Positions 36,200 through 45,495 of a stretch of 64,000 bases of DNA are shown here, piece after piece (positions within the stretch are counted from its first letter, which is position 1; each line of letters starts with the position of its first letter). The notes beneath the pieces are model-generated. The model searched no databases, was not told the origin of the DNA, and saw only the letters and a program-made list of their open reading frames with translations. Made by a program: the position numbers and the translations under genes. Source of the stretch: Pseudomonas benzenivorans. GTDB taxonomy: Bacteria; Pseudomonadota; Gammaproteobacteria; Pseudomonadales; Pseudomonadaceae. The stretch is taken from the NCBI RefSeq assembly GCF_033547155.1, contig NZ_CP137892.1:2790001-2854000 (forward strand), read 5' to 3'.

Positions 36200-38128
36200 A
36201 TGCGCGGTCGCCTGTTCCCCCTGCTGTCCTGCCTCTGCCTCTTTGCCGCCACGCTCGCCTCGGCCCAGGCCGCCAGCCTGGAGCAACAGCGCCAATACTA
36301 CGACGAGGCCAAGCGGGCCCTGGCCAAGGGCAACAGCGAGCCCTATCGGCGCTATGCCAGTGCCTTGCGCGATTACCCCCTGGAACCTTATCTAGCCTAC
36401 GACGAACTGACCGCCCGTCTGAAATCGGCCAGCAATGAGGAGATAGAGAAATTCCTCGCCGAGCACGGCGACCTGCCCCAGGCCGGCTGGATGAAGCTGC
36501 GCTGGCTGCGCTGGCTGGCCGAGCGCGGCGAGTGGCAGCGCTTCGTCAACCACTACGACCCGGCACTGAACTTCACCGAGCTGGACTGCCTGTACGGCCA
36601 GTACCAGCTCGGCCACGGCCTGACCGCCGAGGGCTATGCCACCGCGGAGAAGCTCTGGTTGGTCGGCAAATCCCAGCCGGAGGCCTGCGACAGACTGTTC
36701 GAGCGCTGGACAGCCGCCGGCCAGCTCACCGAGCAGAAGCGCTGGCAGAGAGCCAAGCTGGCCGCCGAAGCGCGCAACTATGGCCTGGCCCAATACCTGA
36801 TCAAGAGCCTGCCGACCCTGGGCAAACAGGGTCAGTTGCTGGTCGAGGTGGCACAGAAGCCGCTGCTGCTCGCCCAGACCGCGCGCTTCGCGCCGGCCGA
36901 CGCCGCCATGGCCGACGTGGTCGGCCTGGGCCTGCGCCGCCTGGCCCGCCAGGATCCGGAGAAGGCCCTCAGCCTGCTCGACGGCTATGCCCAGCGCATG
37001 AGGTTCTCCAGCGAGGAAAAGGTGGCGATCGCCCGCGAAATCGGCCTGACCCTGGCCAAGCGCTTCGATGCCCGCGCCCTGGCGGTGATGGCCAAGTACG
37101 ACCCCGAGCTGCGTGACAACACCGTCAGCGAGTGGCGTGCGCGCCTGCTGCTGCGCCTAGGGCGCTGGGACGAGGCCTACCGGTTGACCCGACAGATGTC
37201 CGCCGACTTGGCGCAGACCAGCCGCTGGCGCTACTGGCAGGCACGCAGCCTGCAGCTGGCCCAACCCAACGGCAACGGCCACCAGCCCCTCTACCAGGGC
37301 TTGGCCAAGGAGCGCGACTTCTACGGTTTCATGGCCGCCGACCAGGTCAAGGCCCCCTACCAGCTGAACAACAAGCCCCTGGCGCTGGACCGCAACACGC
37401 TGCAGAAGGTGCGCAACGCCGCCGGCATCCGCCGCGCCCTGGAGTTCCATGCCCGCGGCCAGATCGTCGACGGGCGCCGCGAGTGGTACCACGTCAGCCG
37501 CTTGTTCAGCCGCGAAGAGCTGGTCGCCCAGGCCCGCCTGGCCTATGACCAGGGCTGGTACTTCCCGGCCATCCGCACCATCAGCCAGGCGCAGTACTGG
37601 GACGACCTCGACGTGCGCTTCCCCATGGCCCATCGCACGGAGCTGACCCGCGAGGCGAAGAAACGCGGCCTCCACTCCAGCTGGGTGTTCGCCATCACCC
37701 GCCAGGAGAGCGCCTTCATGGCCGACGCCCGCTCGCCCGTCGGCGCCATGGGCCTGATGCAACTGATGCCTGCCACGGCCAAGGAAACCGCGCGGCGCTT
37801 CGGCATCCCCCTGTCATCGCCGCAACTGGCCTACCGGCCGGAGGTCAACATCCAGCTGGGCGCCGCCTACCTGAGCCAGATCTACGGCCAGTTCAACGGC
37901 AACCGGGTGCTCGCCTCCGCCGCCTACAACGCCGGCCCCGGCCGCGTACGCCAGTGGCTGCGCGGCGCCGATCACCTGGCCTACGACGTGTGGATCGAGA
38001 ACATCCCGTTCGACGAAACCCGCCAATACGTGCAGAACGTGCTGTCCTACGCGGTGATCTACGGGCAGAAGCTCAACGCCCCGCAGCCGCTGATCGGCTG
38101 GCACGAGCGCTACTTCGACGACCAGTGA
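36200..38128 (+). CDS. slt: Soluble lytic murein transglycosylase
   Basis: A 642-residue periplasmic enzyme that cleaves glycan strands to 1,6-anhydro-muropeptides, feeding the recycling route in which NagZ (same window) acts. Signal peptide MRGRLFPLLSCLCLFAATLASAQA. A long superhelical U-domain of repeats leads to a C-terminal lysozyme-like SLT domain. Catalytic E503 is in ITRQESAFMADARSPVGAMG, followed by LMQLMPATAKE and VLASAAYNAGPGRV. The length is close to E. coli Slt70. Confidence 0.96.
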   Translation: MRGRLFPLLSCLCLFAATLASAQAASLEQQRQYYDEAKRALAKGNSEPYRRYASALRDYPLEPYLAYDELTARLKSASNEEIEKFLAEHGDLPQAGWMKLRWLRWLAERGEWQRFVNHYDPALNFTELDCLYGQYQLGHGLTAEGYATAEKLWLVGKSQPEACDRLFERWTAAGQLTEQKRWQRAKLAAEARNYGLAQYLIKSLPTLGKQGQLLVEVAQKPLLLAQTARFAPADAAMADVVGLGLRRLARQDPEKALSLLDGYAQRMRFSSEEKVAIAREIGLTLAKRFDARALAVMAKYDPELRDNTVSEWRARLLLRLGRWDEAYRLTRQMSADLAQTSRWRYWQARSLQLAQPNGNGHQPLYQGLAKERDFYGFMAADQVKAPYQLNNKPLALDRNTLQKVRNAAGIRRALEFHARGQIVDGRREWYHVSRLFSREELVAQARLAYDQGWYFPAIRTISQAQYWDDLDVRFPMAHRTELTREAKKRGLHSSWVFAITRQESAFMADARSPVGAMGLMQLMPATAKETARRFGIPLSSPQLAYRPEVNIQLGAAYLSQIYGQFNGNRVLASAAYNAGPGRVRQWLRGADHLAYDVWIENIPFDETRQYVQNVLSYAVIYGQKLNAPQPLIGWHERYFDDQ

Positions 38129-38144
38129 CCGGCCGCGGCGCCGG

Positions 38145-38951
38145 CTACTCGAGGACCTCGACCGGCATGCCCAGGGCCAGCTCGCCGCTGCCGCAGGCGA
38201 TCAGGTTCTGACCGAAATACACCTCGCCCTCGCGCTGGCGATAGCCGCGCAGGGTCGTCAGCGGCTCGCGGTCGGCACTGCGTTCGCCGGTCTGCGGGTC
38301 GAGGGTGGTCATGATGCAGCGGGAACAGCCCTTGGCCACGCGAAACTCCAGGGTGCCGACGCGAATGCGCTTCCAGTCGTCTTCGGCATAGGGCGCTGCC
38401 CCCTCGACCACCAGGTTGGGGCGAAAGCGCAGCATCTCCAGAGGCCGGCCGACCCGGCGGGACAGGTCGTCCAGCGAACCCTGGCCGATCAGCAGCAAGG
38501 GAAAGCCGTCGGCGAAGGCCACCTTGTCGCCGACCTCGGCATAGGCGGTGTCGACCTGCCGCGCGCGGGCCTCGGAGACCTGCACCAGACGGCAGTCACG
38601 CCCGAGCACCTGGCTCAGCCAGCGGGCCGCCGCCTCGCCGGCATCCGGCACCCGCAGGCTGTCGCGCCAGATGGTCACCCCGCGCAGTTCGGCCTGCTCA
38701 CCCGGCACCGCGACCAGCAGGTCGGCCATGCCCGGGGCACTCAGGCGCAGTTGCTCGGCGCCTTGCCAGCGCGCCTGCAGCTGGGTCATCTGCGGCAGCA
38801 GGCGCTGCGTCAGGAAGCGTCCACTGGCCGCATCCACTACCATCCAACGACGATCCCCGGCGACTCCCAGGGCGTCCAGTTGCGCCTCGCGCAGCGGCTC
38901 GGCCATGGCCGATTTCAGCGGATAACGATACAACCCAGAGAGACGCAACAT
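38145..38951 (-). CDS. MOSC-domain protein (YcbX-like)
   Basis: A 268-residue cytoplasmic protein with an N-terminal MOSC beta-barrel (MLRLSGLYRYPLKSAMAEPL) and a C-terminal MOSC domain. The conserved cysteine lies in VAKGCSRCIMTTLDPQTGERS. MOSC proteins such as YcbX carry the molybdenum cofactor and reduce N-hydroxylated compounds. The molybdenum-cofactor genes moeA, moaB and mobA are about 8-10 kb away in the same window. The start codon shares its bases with the start of the divergent lipoprotein gene. It is convergent with slt, 16 bases apart. Confidence 0.88.
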   Translation of the reverse strand: MLRLSGLYRYPLKSAMAEPLREAQLDALGVAGDRRWMVVDAASGRFLTQRLLPQMTQLQARWQGAEQLRLSAPGMADLLVAVPGEQAELRGVTIWRDSLRVPDAGEAAARWLSQVLGRDCRLVQVSEARARQVDTAYAEVGDKVAFADGFPLLLIGQGSLDDLSRRVGRPLEMLRFRPNLVVEGAAPYAEDDWKRIRVGTLEFRVAKGCSRCIMTTLDPQTGERSADREPLTTLRGYRQREGEVYFGQNLIACGSGELALGMPVEVLE

Positions 38952-39432
38952 GAGCCAGCTTTCCCTTCGGCAAAAGGTTCTTATACGAGTATGCCGTCCT
39001 GCCCACAAGCCTGGCCTGGCGCTCGCGCTGGCTATGCTGGGCGCCTGCGGCGGCCACCCACCCGACCACCTGGGGGTGCAGGACGGCCAGTTGGCGCCCT
39101 GCCCGGACTCGCCCAACTGCGTCAGCAGCCAGGCCAAGGACGCCGAACATCGGGTTGCACCGCTGGCGCTGCCAGGAAGCCCGCAACAGACCAAGGCACG
39201 GCTGATCGCCCTGCTCGATCAAGAGCCACGGGCCAGGCTGGTGGCACAGGAAGATCGCTACCTGCGTGCGGAGTTCAGCAGCCGCTGGCTGCGCTTCGTC
39301 GACGACGTGGAGTTTCTCATCGGCGAGCAGGCGGTCGAGGTGCGCTCGGCCTCACGCCTGGGCTACTCGGATTTCGGCGTCAACCGCCGGCGCATCGAAC
39401 GGTTGCGCCGGCACCTGGCCGAGCCCCCTTAG
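38950..39432 (+). CDS. DUF1499-domain lipoprotein
   Basis: A 160-residue protein with a basic N-region, a hydrophobic core LALALAMLGA and lipobox cysteine C33, so it is a likely lipoprotein. The mature domain CPDSPNCVSSQA ... YLRAEFSSRWLRFVDDVEFLI ... VRSASRLGYSDFGVNRRRIERL is the DUF1499 pattern. Function unknown. The ATG overlaps the ATG of the divergent MOSC gene (CATG read on both strands). Its stop overlaps the stop of the convergent cheV by two bases, so it is packed tightly on both sides. AGAGAG upstream may serve as ribosome site. Confidence 0.8.
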   Translation: MSQLSLRQKVLIRVCRPAHKPGLALALAMLGACGGHPPDHLGVQDGQLAPCPDSPNCVSSQAKDAEHRVAPLALPGSPQQTKARLIALLDQEPRARLVAQEDRYLRAEFSSRWLRFVDDVEFLIGEQAVEVRSASRLGYSDFGVNRRRIERLRRHLAEPP

Positions 39433-40364
39433 ACAGCGGGCTCGTCGCGCAGCAGGCGCTGGCGAATCACCTCGACCAGCTTGTCCGGCTGGAACTTGGA
39501 CAGGAAACCATCGCAACCGACCTTCTTCACCATGGCCTCGTTGAAGCTGCCCGACAACGAGGTGTGCAGCACCACATAGAGGTCTTTCAGGCGCGGGTCC
39601 TGGCGAATCTCGGTGGTCAGGCGGTAGCCGTCCATCTCCGGCATTTCCGCATCGGTGAAGACCATCAGCAGTTTGTCGCTCAGCACTTCCCCCGCATCGG
39701 CCCATTGCTTGAGCAGGCGCAAGCCCTTGAGGCCGTCGGTGGCCACATGCATCTTCATGCCCAGCTGCGACAGGGTATCGCGCAGCTGGGACAGGGCCAC
39801 GCTGGAGTCGTCCACCAGCAGCACCTCGCGGCCGCGGGCCCGGGCCAGCAATGGATCGCTCAGGCGCTCGCTGGAGATCCGGGTGTTGTAAGGCACGATC
39901 TCGGCCAGCACCTTCTCCACGTCGATGATTTCCACCAGCTGATCCTCGATCTTGGTGATCGCGGTCAGATAATGCTGACGCCCCGCCCCGCCGGGGGGCG
40001 GCAATATCGACTCCCAATTGAGGTTGAGGATGCGCTCGACCCCCCCCACCAGGAAGGCCTGTACCGAGCGGTTGTACTCGGTGACGATGATGGTGCTGCG
40101 TTCGTCCGGCACCAGCGGGCGCATGCCGATGGCCTGGGACAGATCGATCACCGGCAAGGTCTGGCCACGCAGGTTGACCACCCCGCAAACGCAACGATGG
40201 CGCTGCGGTATCAGGGTCAACCTGGGCATCTGCAGGACTTCCTGCACCTTGAACACGTTGATCGCGAACAGTTGCCGGCCGGCCAGGCGGAACATCAGGA
40301 TTTCCAGACGGTTCTCGCCCACCAACTGGGTGCGTTGATCGACCGAGTCGAGAATGCCGGCCAT
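39429..40364 (-). CDS. cheV: CheV, CheW-receiver chemotaxis coupling protein
   Basis: A 311-residue cytoplasmic protein. The N-terminal CheW domain (about 1-165) contains FAINVFKVQEVLQMP, VCGVVNLRGQTLPVIDLS and ITKIEDQLVEIIDVEKVL. The C-terminal receiver begins at REVLLVDDSSVAL; its acceptor aspartate is in VFTDAEMPEMDGY and the lysine in FLSKFQPDKL. It couples chemoreceptors to CheA with phosphorylation-based adaptation. A receptor gene lies at 55.5-57.1 kb but is not linked to it. It is a single gene on the minus strand. Confidence 0.94.
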   Translation of the reverse strand: MAGILDSVDQRTQLVGENRLEILMFRLAGRQLFAINVFKVQEVLQMPRLTLIPQRHRCVCGVVNLRGQTLPVIDLSQAIGMRPLVPDERSTIIVTEYNRSVQAFLVGGVERILNLNWESILPPPGGAGRQHYLTAITKIEDQLVEIIDVEKVLAEIVPYNTRISSERLSDPLLARARGREVLLVDDSSVALSQLRDTLSQLGMKMHVATDGLKGLRLLKQWADAGEVLSDKLLMVFTDAEMPEMDGYRLTTEIRQDPRLKDLYVVLHTSLSGSFNEAMVKKVGCDGFLSKFQPDKLVEVIRQRLLRDEPAV

Positions 40365-40596
40365 TGCGTACTCCTATGGGTTGTCGAGCCTAGCTACGGC
40401 TGAGCTATCGGCTGTACGCGGCAAAACTGAAGCGGCCTTGCCGGATGGCATGATGCCCGAGCCATCGCGGCGAAACCAGAGTGCCCGGCAGACCAACCCA
40501 GCAGCCACCGAAGGAGCATCAGCGCCAATACATGCCCCCTGGGCGCCGCAGTCGCTGGATCGACGCACGCCATGACCGCCCGCCTAGCCCCGGCGC

Positions 40597-42156
40597 CTAG
40601 GCCGGGTAGCCGGTGATGGCCCGAATACGCCGGTACAGCGGCTTGAGCTGCCGATACATGCGCAGATAGACCTCGCGGTACAGGGCGCGATAGGTCTGCT
40701 GCGCCTGCGGGCTGGGCTGGAAGACGCGGCCGACCCGGGTCATGGCGGCGATCGCCGTGGGAAAGTCCGGATACAGCCCCAGCCCCACCGCGCAGTCGAT
40801 GGCCGCGCCCAGCCCGGAGGTCTCGTAGGTGTGCGGTCGCTCGGCCGGCAGGCCAAAGATGTCGGCGGTCAGCTGCATGGCCGCATCGCTCTGGGAGCCG
40901 CCGCCGGACACGCGCAGGCGGGTGATCCTGGTGCCCGAACGCTTCTCGATACGCTCCTTGCCCTGGCGCAGGGCATAGGCCAGGCCCTCGAGAATGGCGC
41001 GGTACAGGTGCGCCCGGGTGTGCACGTCGCCGAAGCCGATGATCGAGCCCTTGGCCTCCAGCCCCGGCTCGCGAATCCCCGGCGACCAGTAGGGTTGCAG
41101 CATCAGCCCCATGGCGCCGGGCGGCACCGAGTTGACCAGCTCGTCGAACAGCGTCTCGGGGGCGACCCCGAGTTCGTCGGCCCGCTGCGTCTCGTGCAGG
41201 CCGAACTCCTGCTTGAACCAGCTGACCATCCAGAATCCGCGGAAGATCATCACCTCGGTGTTGAAATGCCCGGGTATCGCCGCCGGATAAGGCGGGATCA
41301 GCCGGGTGGTCTCCAGATAGCGGCTGCGGGTGGTGTTGATGGTCGCCGTGGTGCCGTAGGACAGGCTGGCGACGTGCGGCTCCACGCACCCGGCGCCGAG
41401 CACCTCGCAGGCCTTGTCGGCACCGGCGGCGATCAGCGGCAAGCCTTCGGGAATGCCGGTGTGCCGGCTGGCCTCGGCCGAGATGTGCCCGAGCAGCTCC
41501 CCCGGCCGATACAGCTCGGGCAGCTGCTCGCGGCGCACCGCCAGCGCCTGCCACTTCCAGTCGCCGGGCGCCGCCCACTGCAGGCGCTTGTAGTCGAACG
41601 GCAAATAGGCCACGCAACTGGTCAGCGAATCGACGAAGCGGCCGCACAGGCGGTGGGTGAGAAAGCCCGAGAGCAGCAACACCTTGTGGGTCTGCCGGTG
41701 CACCTCCGGCTGCTGCTGGGCCACCCAGTTGACCTCGGCCTGGGCGCGAAAATGCGCCACCGCCTCACCGGCACCGACCAGCTTGAGCAGCCAGCCCCAG
41801 CGCCCCTTGATCGGCGCCACCACCTCGGCGCGGCGCTGATCGAGCCAGAGAATAGCCGGACGCAGCGGCTTACCGGTCGCATCGACATGGATCAGGCTGC
41901 CGCGCTGAGTGGTCAACGACACGCCTTTGATCAGGCGGCGATCGATGTCCAGCTGCCGCCACAGCCGCTGACAGGCCTCGGCGACACTGGCCCAGTAGTA
42001 GTCCGGGTCCTGCTCGGCCCAGCCGGGCTGCTGGGAATAGTAGGCCTCGAGCTCCACCTTGCCCTTGCCGACCAGGTTGCCCTGCAGGTCGAACAGCAGG
42101 GCGCGCACGCTCTGGGTGCCGTTGTCGATGGCCAGCAAATAGCTTGTCTCGCTCAA
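40597..42156 (-). CDS. FGGY-family carbohydrate kinase, substrate unknown
   Basis: A 519-residue kinase of the actin/hexokinase fold: LLAIDNGTQSVRALLFD (N-terminal phosphate loop), GWAEQDPDYYW, LTTQRGSLIHVDATGKPLRPAILWLDQR, and C-terminal RLRVSGGGSQSDAAMQLTADIFG. Relatives phosphorylate glycerol, xylulose, gluconate or erythritol; this one is none of them clearly. The start is TTG, 17 bases after the upstream stop, with an AAGAAGGA ribosome site at good spacing; no ATG fits. It is third in an operon with a GlpD-like and an AGPS-like oxidase, so the product may be a triose- or glycerol-phosphate. Substrate is inference. Confidence 0.85.
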   Translation of the reverse strand: MSETSYLLAIDNGTQSVRALLFDLQGNLVGKGKVELEAYYSQQPGWAEQDPDYYWASVAEACQRLWRQLDIDRRLIKGVSLTTQRGSLIHVDATGKPLRPAILWLDQRRAEVVAPIKGRWGWLLKLVGAGEAVAHFRAQAEVNWVAQQQPEVHRQTHKVLLLSGFLTHRLCGRFVDSLTSCVAYLPFDYKRLQWAAPGDWKWQALAVRREQLPELYRPGELLGHISAEASRHTGIPEGLPLIAAGADKACEVLGAGCVEPHVASLSYGTTATINTTRSRYLETTRLIPPYPAAIPGHFNTEVMIFRGFWMVSWFKQEFGLHETQRADELGVAPETLFDELVNSVPPGAMGLMLQPYWSPGIREPGLEAKGSIIGFGDVHTRAHLYRAILEGLAYALRQGKERIEKRSGTRITRLRVSGGGSQSDAAMQLTADIFGLPAERPHTYETSGLGAAIDCAVGLGLYPDFPTAIAAMTRVGRVFQPSPQAQQTYRALYREVYLRMYRQLKPLYRRIRAITGYPA

Positions 42157-42172
42157 AGCGCAATCCTTCTTG

Positions 42173-43774
42173 TCATTCGTCCAGTCGATGGGGTGCGGTA
42201 GCGGCCGGCACGCCATAGCAGCGCCGCCAGAGCGCCAGGTAGTCCCGTTCCTCCTGCCCCCAGCGCGCATCGCTCCAGCCCAGGCGCGCCTGGCACAGCG
42301 CGCGGATGCGCGGCAACTGCGCCTGACCGCCGCCGGGCAGCAGCAGGCCGATCCGGGTGCGGCGCAGCAGCAGATCGTCCAGGTGCAGCACCAGTTCATG
42401 CTGCGCCGCCCAGGCCAGCTCGACCCAGAGCGTCTCGCTGCCGTCCACGACCTGGCCGCCGACCTCGGCCAGCAAGGTCAGCAGCCCCGGCAACTCGCGC
42501 CCATAGCGCCCGGCCAGGCGCTTCTGCCGCGCCGGGCTCAGCTGCGCCAGGGCCGGTTCGGGCCCTGGGCTGAAGGTCGGCGCGCCCAGGTCTGCCACCT
42601 CCCGCCCGACGAAACCGGCACAGGCCCGCAGCACCTCCAGGGCCAGCAGACGGAAGGTGGTCAGCTTGCCGCCGGCCAGGGTCACGCAACCGGGCTCGAC
42701 CCACAGCGCATGCTCGCGGGTCTCGTCGGAAGGTCTGCGACCGGCCTCGCCGTCGCTCACCACCGGACGCACCCCGGCCCAGGTCGAGAGCAGGTCGCGA
42801 GCTTCGATCCGCGCCGCGGGAAACTGCTGGGCGCAGGCGGCCAGCAGGTAGTCGAGCTCCGCGCCGCTGATGCAGGCCTCCTGATCCAGCGGCTCGCGAT
42901 GATCCAGGTCGGTGGTGCCGACCACGGTGGCGCCCTCCCAGGGGAAGACGAACACCGGCCGCCCATCCTCCCCGTGCATGAAGCTGAAGGCATGGGCCAC
43001 CGGCAGCCGCCAGGCCGGCAGTAGCAGGTGGCTGCCGCGCAGCGGGCGGACCTGTGCGCCGCCGCCACAACGCAGGCGATCGGCCCAGGCCCCAGTGGCC
43101 TGAGCCACCGCGCGGCTGCGCAGGCGATAGCGGCGGCCGCTTTCCCGATCCTCGGCGAGCAGGCCGACCACCCGCCCGTCCTCGCGCAGCAACTCCACCA
43201 CACGCACGCCGTTGAACGCCTCGGCGCCATCGCCGCGGGCCTCACCGAGCACACGCATGACCAGGCGGGCATCGTCGGTCACCGCATCGAAGAAGCGCGT
43301 GCCGCCGAGCAGCCCCTCCTCCTCGAGCCCGGGCGCCAGGTAGCGCAGCTGCTGCAACGGGTAATAGAGATGGTTGCGCCGGCCGGCCAGGGCGTCATAC
43401 AGCGCCAGCAACCCGCCGAACACCTTCGGTCCTGGAAACCGTCCCCGGTAATGGGCCATCAGGAAGCTCAGCGGCTCCACCAGGCCCGGCGCCTCGGCCA
43501 GCAGGCGCTGACGCTCGCGCACCGAGTCGCGGGTCAGGCCGAGCTGGCCCTTGGCGATATAGCGCAAGCCGCCGTGGACCATCTTCGAGGAGCGGCTGGA
43601 GGTGCCCCAGGCGAAGTCGCGCTGTTCCAGCAGCAGGCATTTCCAGCCGCGCCGCGCCGCCTCGCGAAGGATGCCGGCACCGCAGATACCGCCGCCGACC
43701 ACGATCAGGTCCCAGTCGCACCCCGCCAGCTCCGGCAACGCGCGCTCGCGCCAGGCGGCATTCCAGCCGTCCAT
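42173..43774 (-). CDS. GlpD-like FAD-dependent glycerol-3-phosphate dehydrogenase/oxidase
   Basis: A 533-residue flavoprotein. The N-terminal FAD motif is DLIVVGGGICGAGILREAARRGWKCLLLE, followed by the GlpD signature WGTSSRSSKMVHGGLRYI. VVGTTDLDHREPLD and WAGVRPVV, then TLAGGKLTTFRLLA, are further GlpD blocks. The reaction would be glycerol-3-phosphate to DHAP with electrons to quinone, but in this operon a related substrate is equally likely. It is 17 bases upstream of the kinase and 2 bases after the AGPS-like gene. It is not accompanied by glpF/glpR, so it is probably not the main glycerol pathway gene. Confidence 0.85.
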   Translation of the reverse strand: MDGWNAAWRERALPELAGCDWDLIVVGGGICGAGILREAARRGWKCLLLEQRDFAWGTSSRSSKMVHGGLRYIAKGQLGLTRDSVRERQRLLAEAPGLVEPLSFLMAHYRGRFPGPKVFGGLLALYDALAGRRNHLYYPLQQLRYLAPGLEEEGLLGGTRFFDAVTDDARLVMRVLGEARGDGAEAFNGVRVVELLREDGRVVGLLAEDRESGRRYRLRSRAVAQATGAWADRLRCGGGAQVRPLRGSHLLLPAWRLPVAHAFSFMHGEDGRPVFVFPWEGATVVGTTDLDHREPLDQEACISGAELDYLLAACAQQFPAARIEARDLLSTWAGVRPVVSDGEAGRRPSDETREHALWVEPGCVTLAGGKLTTFRLLALEVLRACAGFVGREVADLGAPTFSPGPEPALAQLSPARQKRLAGRYGRELPGLLTLLAEVGGQVVDGSETLWVELAWAAQHELVLHLDDLLLRRTRIGLLLPGGGQAQLPRIRALCQARLGWSDARWGQEERDYLALWRRCYGVPAATAPHRLDE

Positions 43775-43776
43775 GT

Positions 43777-45372
43777 TCACTCCTCGAGCAGCACGCCGGG
43801 CACCAGGCGGCGCTCCGGGTCGAAGTGCGCGGCCAGTGCCTGCAACGCCGCCATGCCCAGCTCGCCCTTCTCCGTCGCCAGGTAGGGCGCGTGGTCGCGG
43901 CCAACGCCATGCTGGTGGCTGATGGTGCCGCGATTCTCGGCGATGGTGCGGCTGGCCGCCTGCTTGAGCCGTTGCCAGCGGTCCAGGGCCTGCTCGTAAC
44001 TGCCGCCGGGGCGGAACACATAGGTGGTGTAGATGCTCGACCCCTCGCCATAGACGTGGGACAGGTGGGTGAACACGTGCACCCGTTCGCCCTCGGCGGC
44101 CAGGCCCTGACGCAGGCTGGCCTCGATCTTGTTCAGCAGGCTGTCGACGTTGCTCCAGTCGGTGGCGGTCTCCAGGGTGTCCACCGCATAGCCGGCGGCC
44201 CACAGGCCATGGCGCAGGTAGGGAAAGCGAAAGCGATTTTCGGCCCATTTCTTGCCCAGCAGGGTACCGGTGAACACCCCGCCGAAGCCCTTGAGCAGGC
44301 GCCTGGCCTGTTTCAGCGAGGCGGCGTTCTGCGCCCGCGCGCCGGTGACGCCGAAGGTCAGCATGCACTTGCCCTCGCCCGCCCCGCGCAGCGCCAGGTA
44401 CTTCTCCAGCCAGGCGATCTGCCGCGGATGGCCGGCCAGGGCCAGCTGGGTTTCGGTCTCGATGGCGTTGGACAGACGCAGCATGGACAGCGGCACCCGG
44501 GCCTGGACCAGGGTGCGGATAGCCTGCAGCGCCTGCGCCCAGCTGGGCATGAACACCGAATAGAAACGCTCCTGCTCGGCCAGGGGCGTGATACGCACCT
44601 TGACCTCGGAGATGATGCCGAAGCGCCCCTCGGAGCCCATCACCATCTCGCGCAGGTCCGGGCCGGCGGCCGAGGCCGGGAAGCTCGGCAGCTCCAGGGT
44701 ACCGGCGAAGGTCTCCAGCGCGCCGCCGGCGAACAGCTGCTCGATACGCCCGTAGCGCAGCGACTGCTGGCCACTGGAGCGGCTGGCCACCCAGCCGCCG
44801 AGGGTCGACAGCTCCCAGGACTGCGGGAAGTGGCCGAGGGTATAGCCACGCGCGCGCAGCTGGCTTTCCACCTGGGGACCGTTGGCGCCGGGGCCGAAGG
44901 TGGCGATCAGGCTGTCCTCGTCGATCTCGATCAGCCGGCTCATGCGCGCCAGCGACAGGGTCAACACCGGCCGCGCGCCGGCCTGCGGGTTGATGTGCCC
45001 GGCCACCGAGGTGCCGCCGCCGTAGGGAATCAGCAGTACGTTCTGCTGCCGCGCCCAGGCCAGCAGCTCGCGGATCTGCTCGGCGCTTTCCGGGAAGGCG
45101 ACGCCGTCGGGGAACTGGCCGAACTCGCCGGAGCGCATCGCCAGCCAGTCCGGCAGGCTCTGCCCGCGGGCGTGACGCAGGCGGGTCTCGGCGTCCAGGC
45201 TGACCAGCGGATGGGCGACCAGGCGCGAGTGCGGCACCTTGGCCAGCACCTGCTCCAAACTGGCATCGACGAGCACCTGACCCGGGCCGACCCGTTCGGC
45301 GAGAAACGCCTCGCCATGGGCCGGCAGCTGCACCTCGGTGGTTTCCTCGCCCCAGCCATTCCAACGTCGCAT
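43777..45372 (-). CDS. FAD-binding oxidase related to alkyl-DHAP synthase (AGPS)
   Basis: A 531-residue flavoprotein of the vanillyl-alcohol-oxidase fold. FAD-binding blocks are LLIPYGGGTSVAGHINP and GPQVESQLRARGYTLGHFPQS. The C-terminal TISHQHGVGRDHAPYL matches the histidine-rich active loop of alkyldihydroxyacetonephosphate synthase. AGPS makes the ether bond in ether lipids by swapping the acyl of acyl-DHAP for a fatty alcohol. Bacterial members are mostly untested. A GGGGAGAGG ribosome site selects the ATG. First gene of the operon, divergent from an AraC regulator. Whether it makes or breaks ether lipids, or oxidises another substrate, is open. Confidence 0.82.
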   Translation of the reverse strand: MRRWNGWGEETTEVQLPAHGEAFLAERVGPGQVLVDASLEQVLAKVPHSRLVAHPLVSLDAETRLRHARGQSLPDWLAMRSGEFGQFPDGVAFPESAEQIRELLAWARQQNVLLIPYGGGTSVAGHINPQAGARPVLTLSLARMSRLIEIDEDSLIATFGPGANGPQVESQLRARGYTLGHFPQSWELSTLGGWVASRSSGQQSLRYGRIEQLFAGGALETFAGTLELPSFPASAAGPDLREMVMGSEGRFGIISEVKVRITPLAEQERFYSVFMPSWAQALQAIRTLVQARVPLSMLRLSNAIETETQLALAGHPRQIAWLEKYLALRGAGEGKCMLTFGVTGARAQNAASLKQARRLLKGFGGVFTGTLLGKKWAENRFRFPYLRHGLWAAGYAVDTLETATDWSNVDSLLNKIEASLRQGLAAEGERVHVFTHLSHVYGEGSSIYTTYVFRPGGSYEQALDRWQRLKQAASRTIAENRGTISHQHGVGRDHAPYLATEKGELGMAALQALAAHFDPERRLVPGVLLEE

Positions 45373-45433
45373 GCGCCTCTCCCCTGTTCCGATCATTATC
45401 GATGGCTGCCTATACTAGCCAGCCGCCGCCAGG

Positions 45434-45482
45434 GGTCACTGTCGAATCGGGACAGGCCCTGTCGCCAATCAAGACAGTCACC
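45434..45482. promoter_or_regulatory. Alternating inverted repeats, candidate AraC operator
   Basis: The array is CTGTC (45439), GACAG (45451), CTGTC (45459), GACAG (45473), in alternating orientation. The outer arms extend to GGTCACTGTC and GACAGTCACC, which are complementary except for one base. It lies in the 123-base region between the AGPS-like operon and the AraC gene and ends just before the AraC ribosome site. Confidence 0.5.
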
Positions 45483-45495
45483 ACCAGAACGCGCC

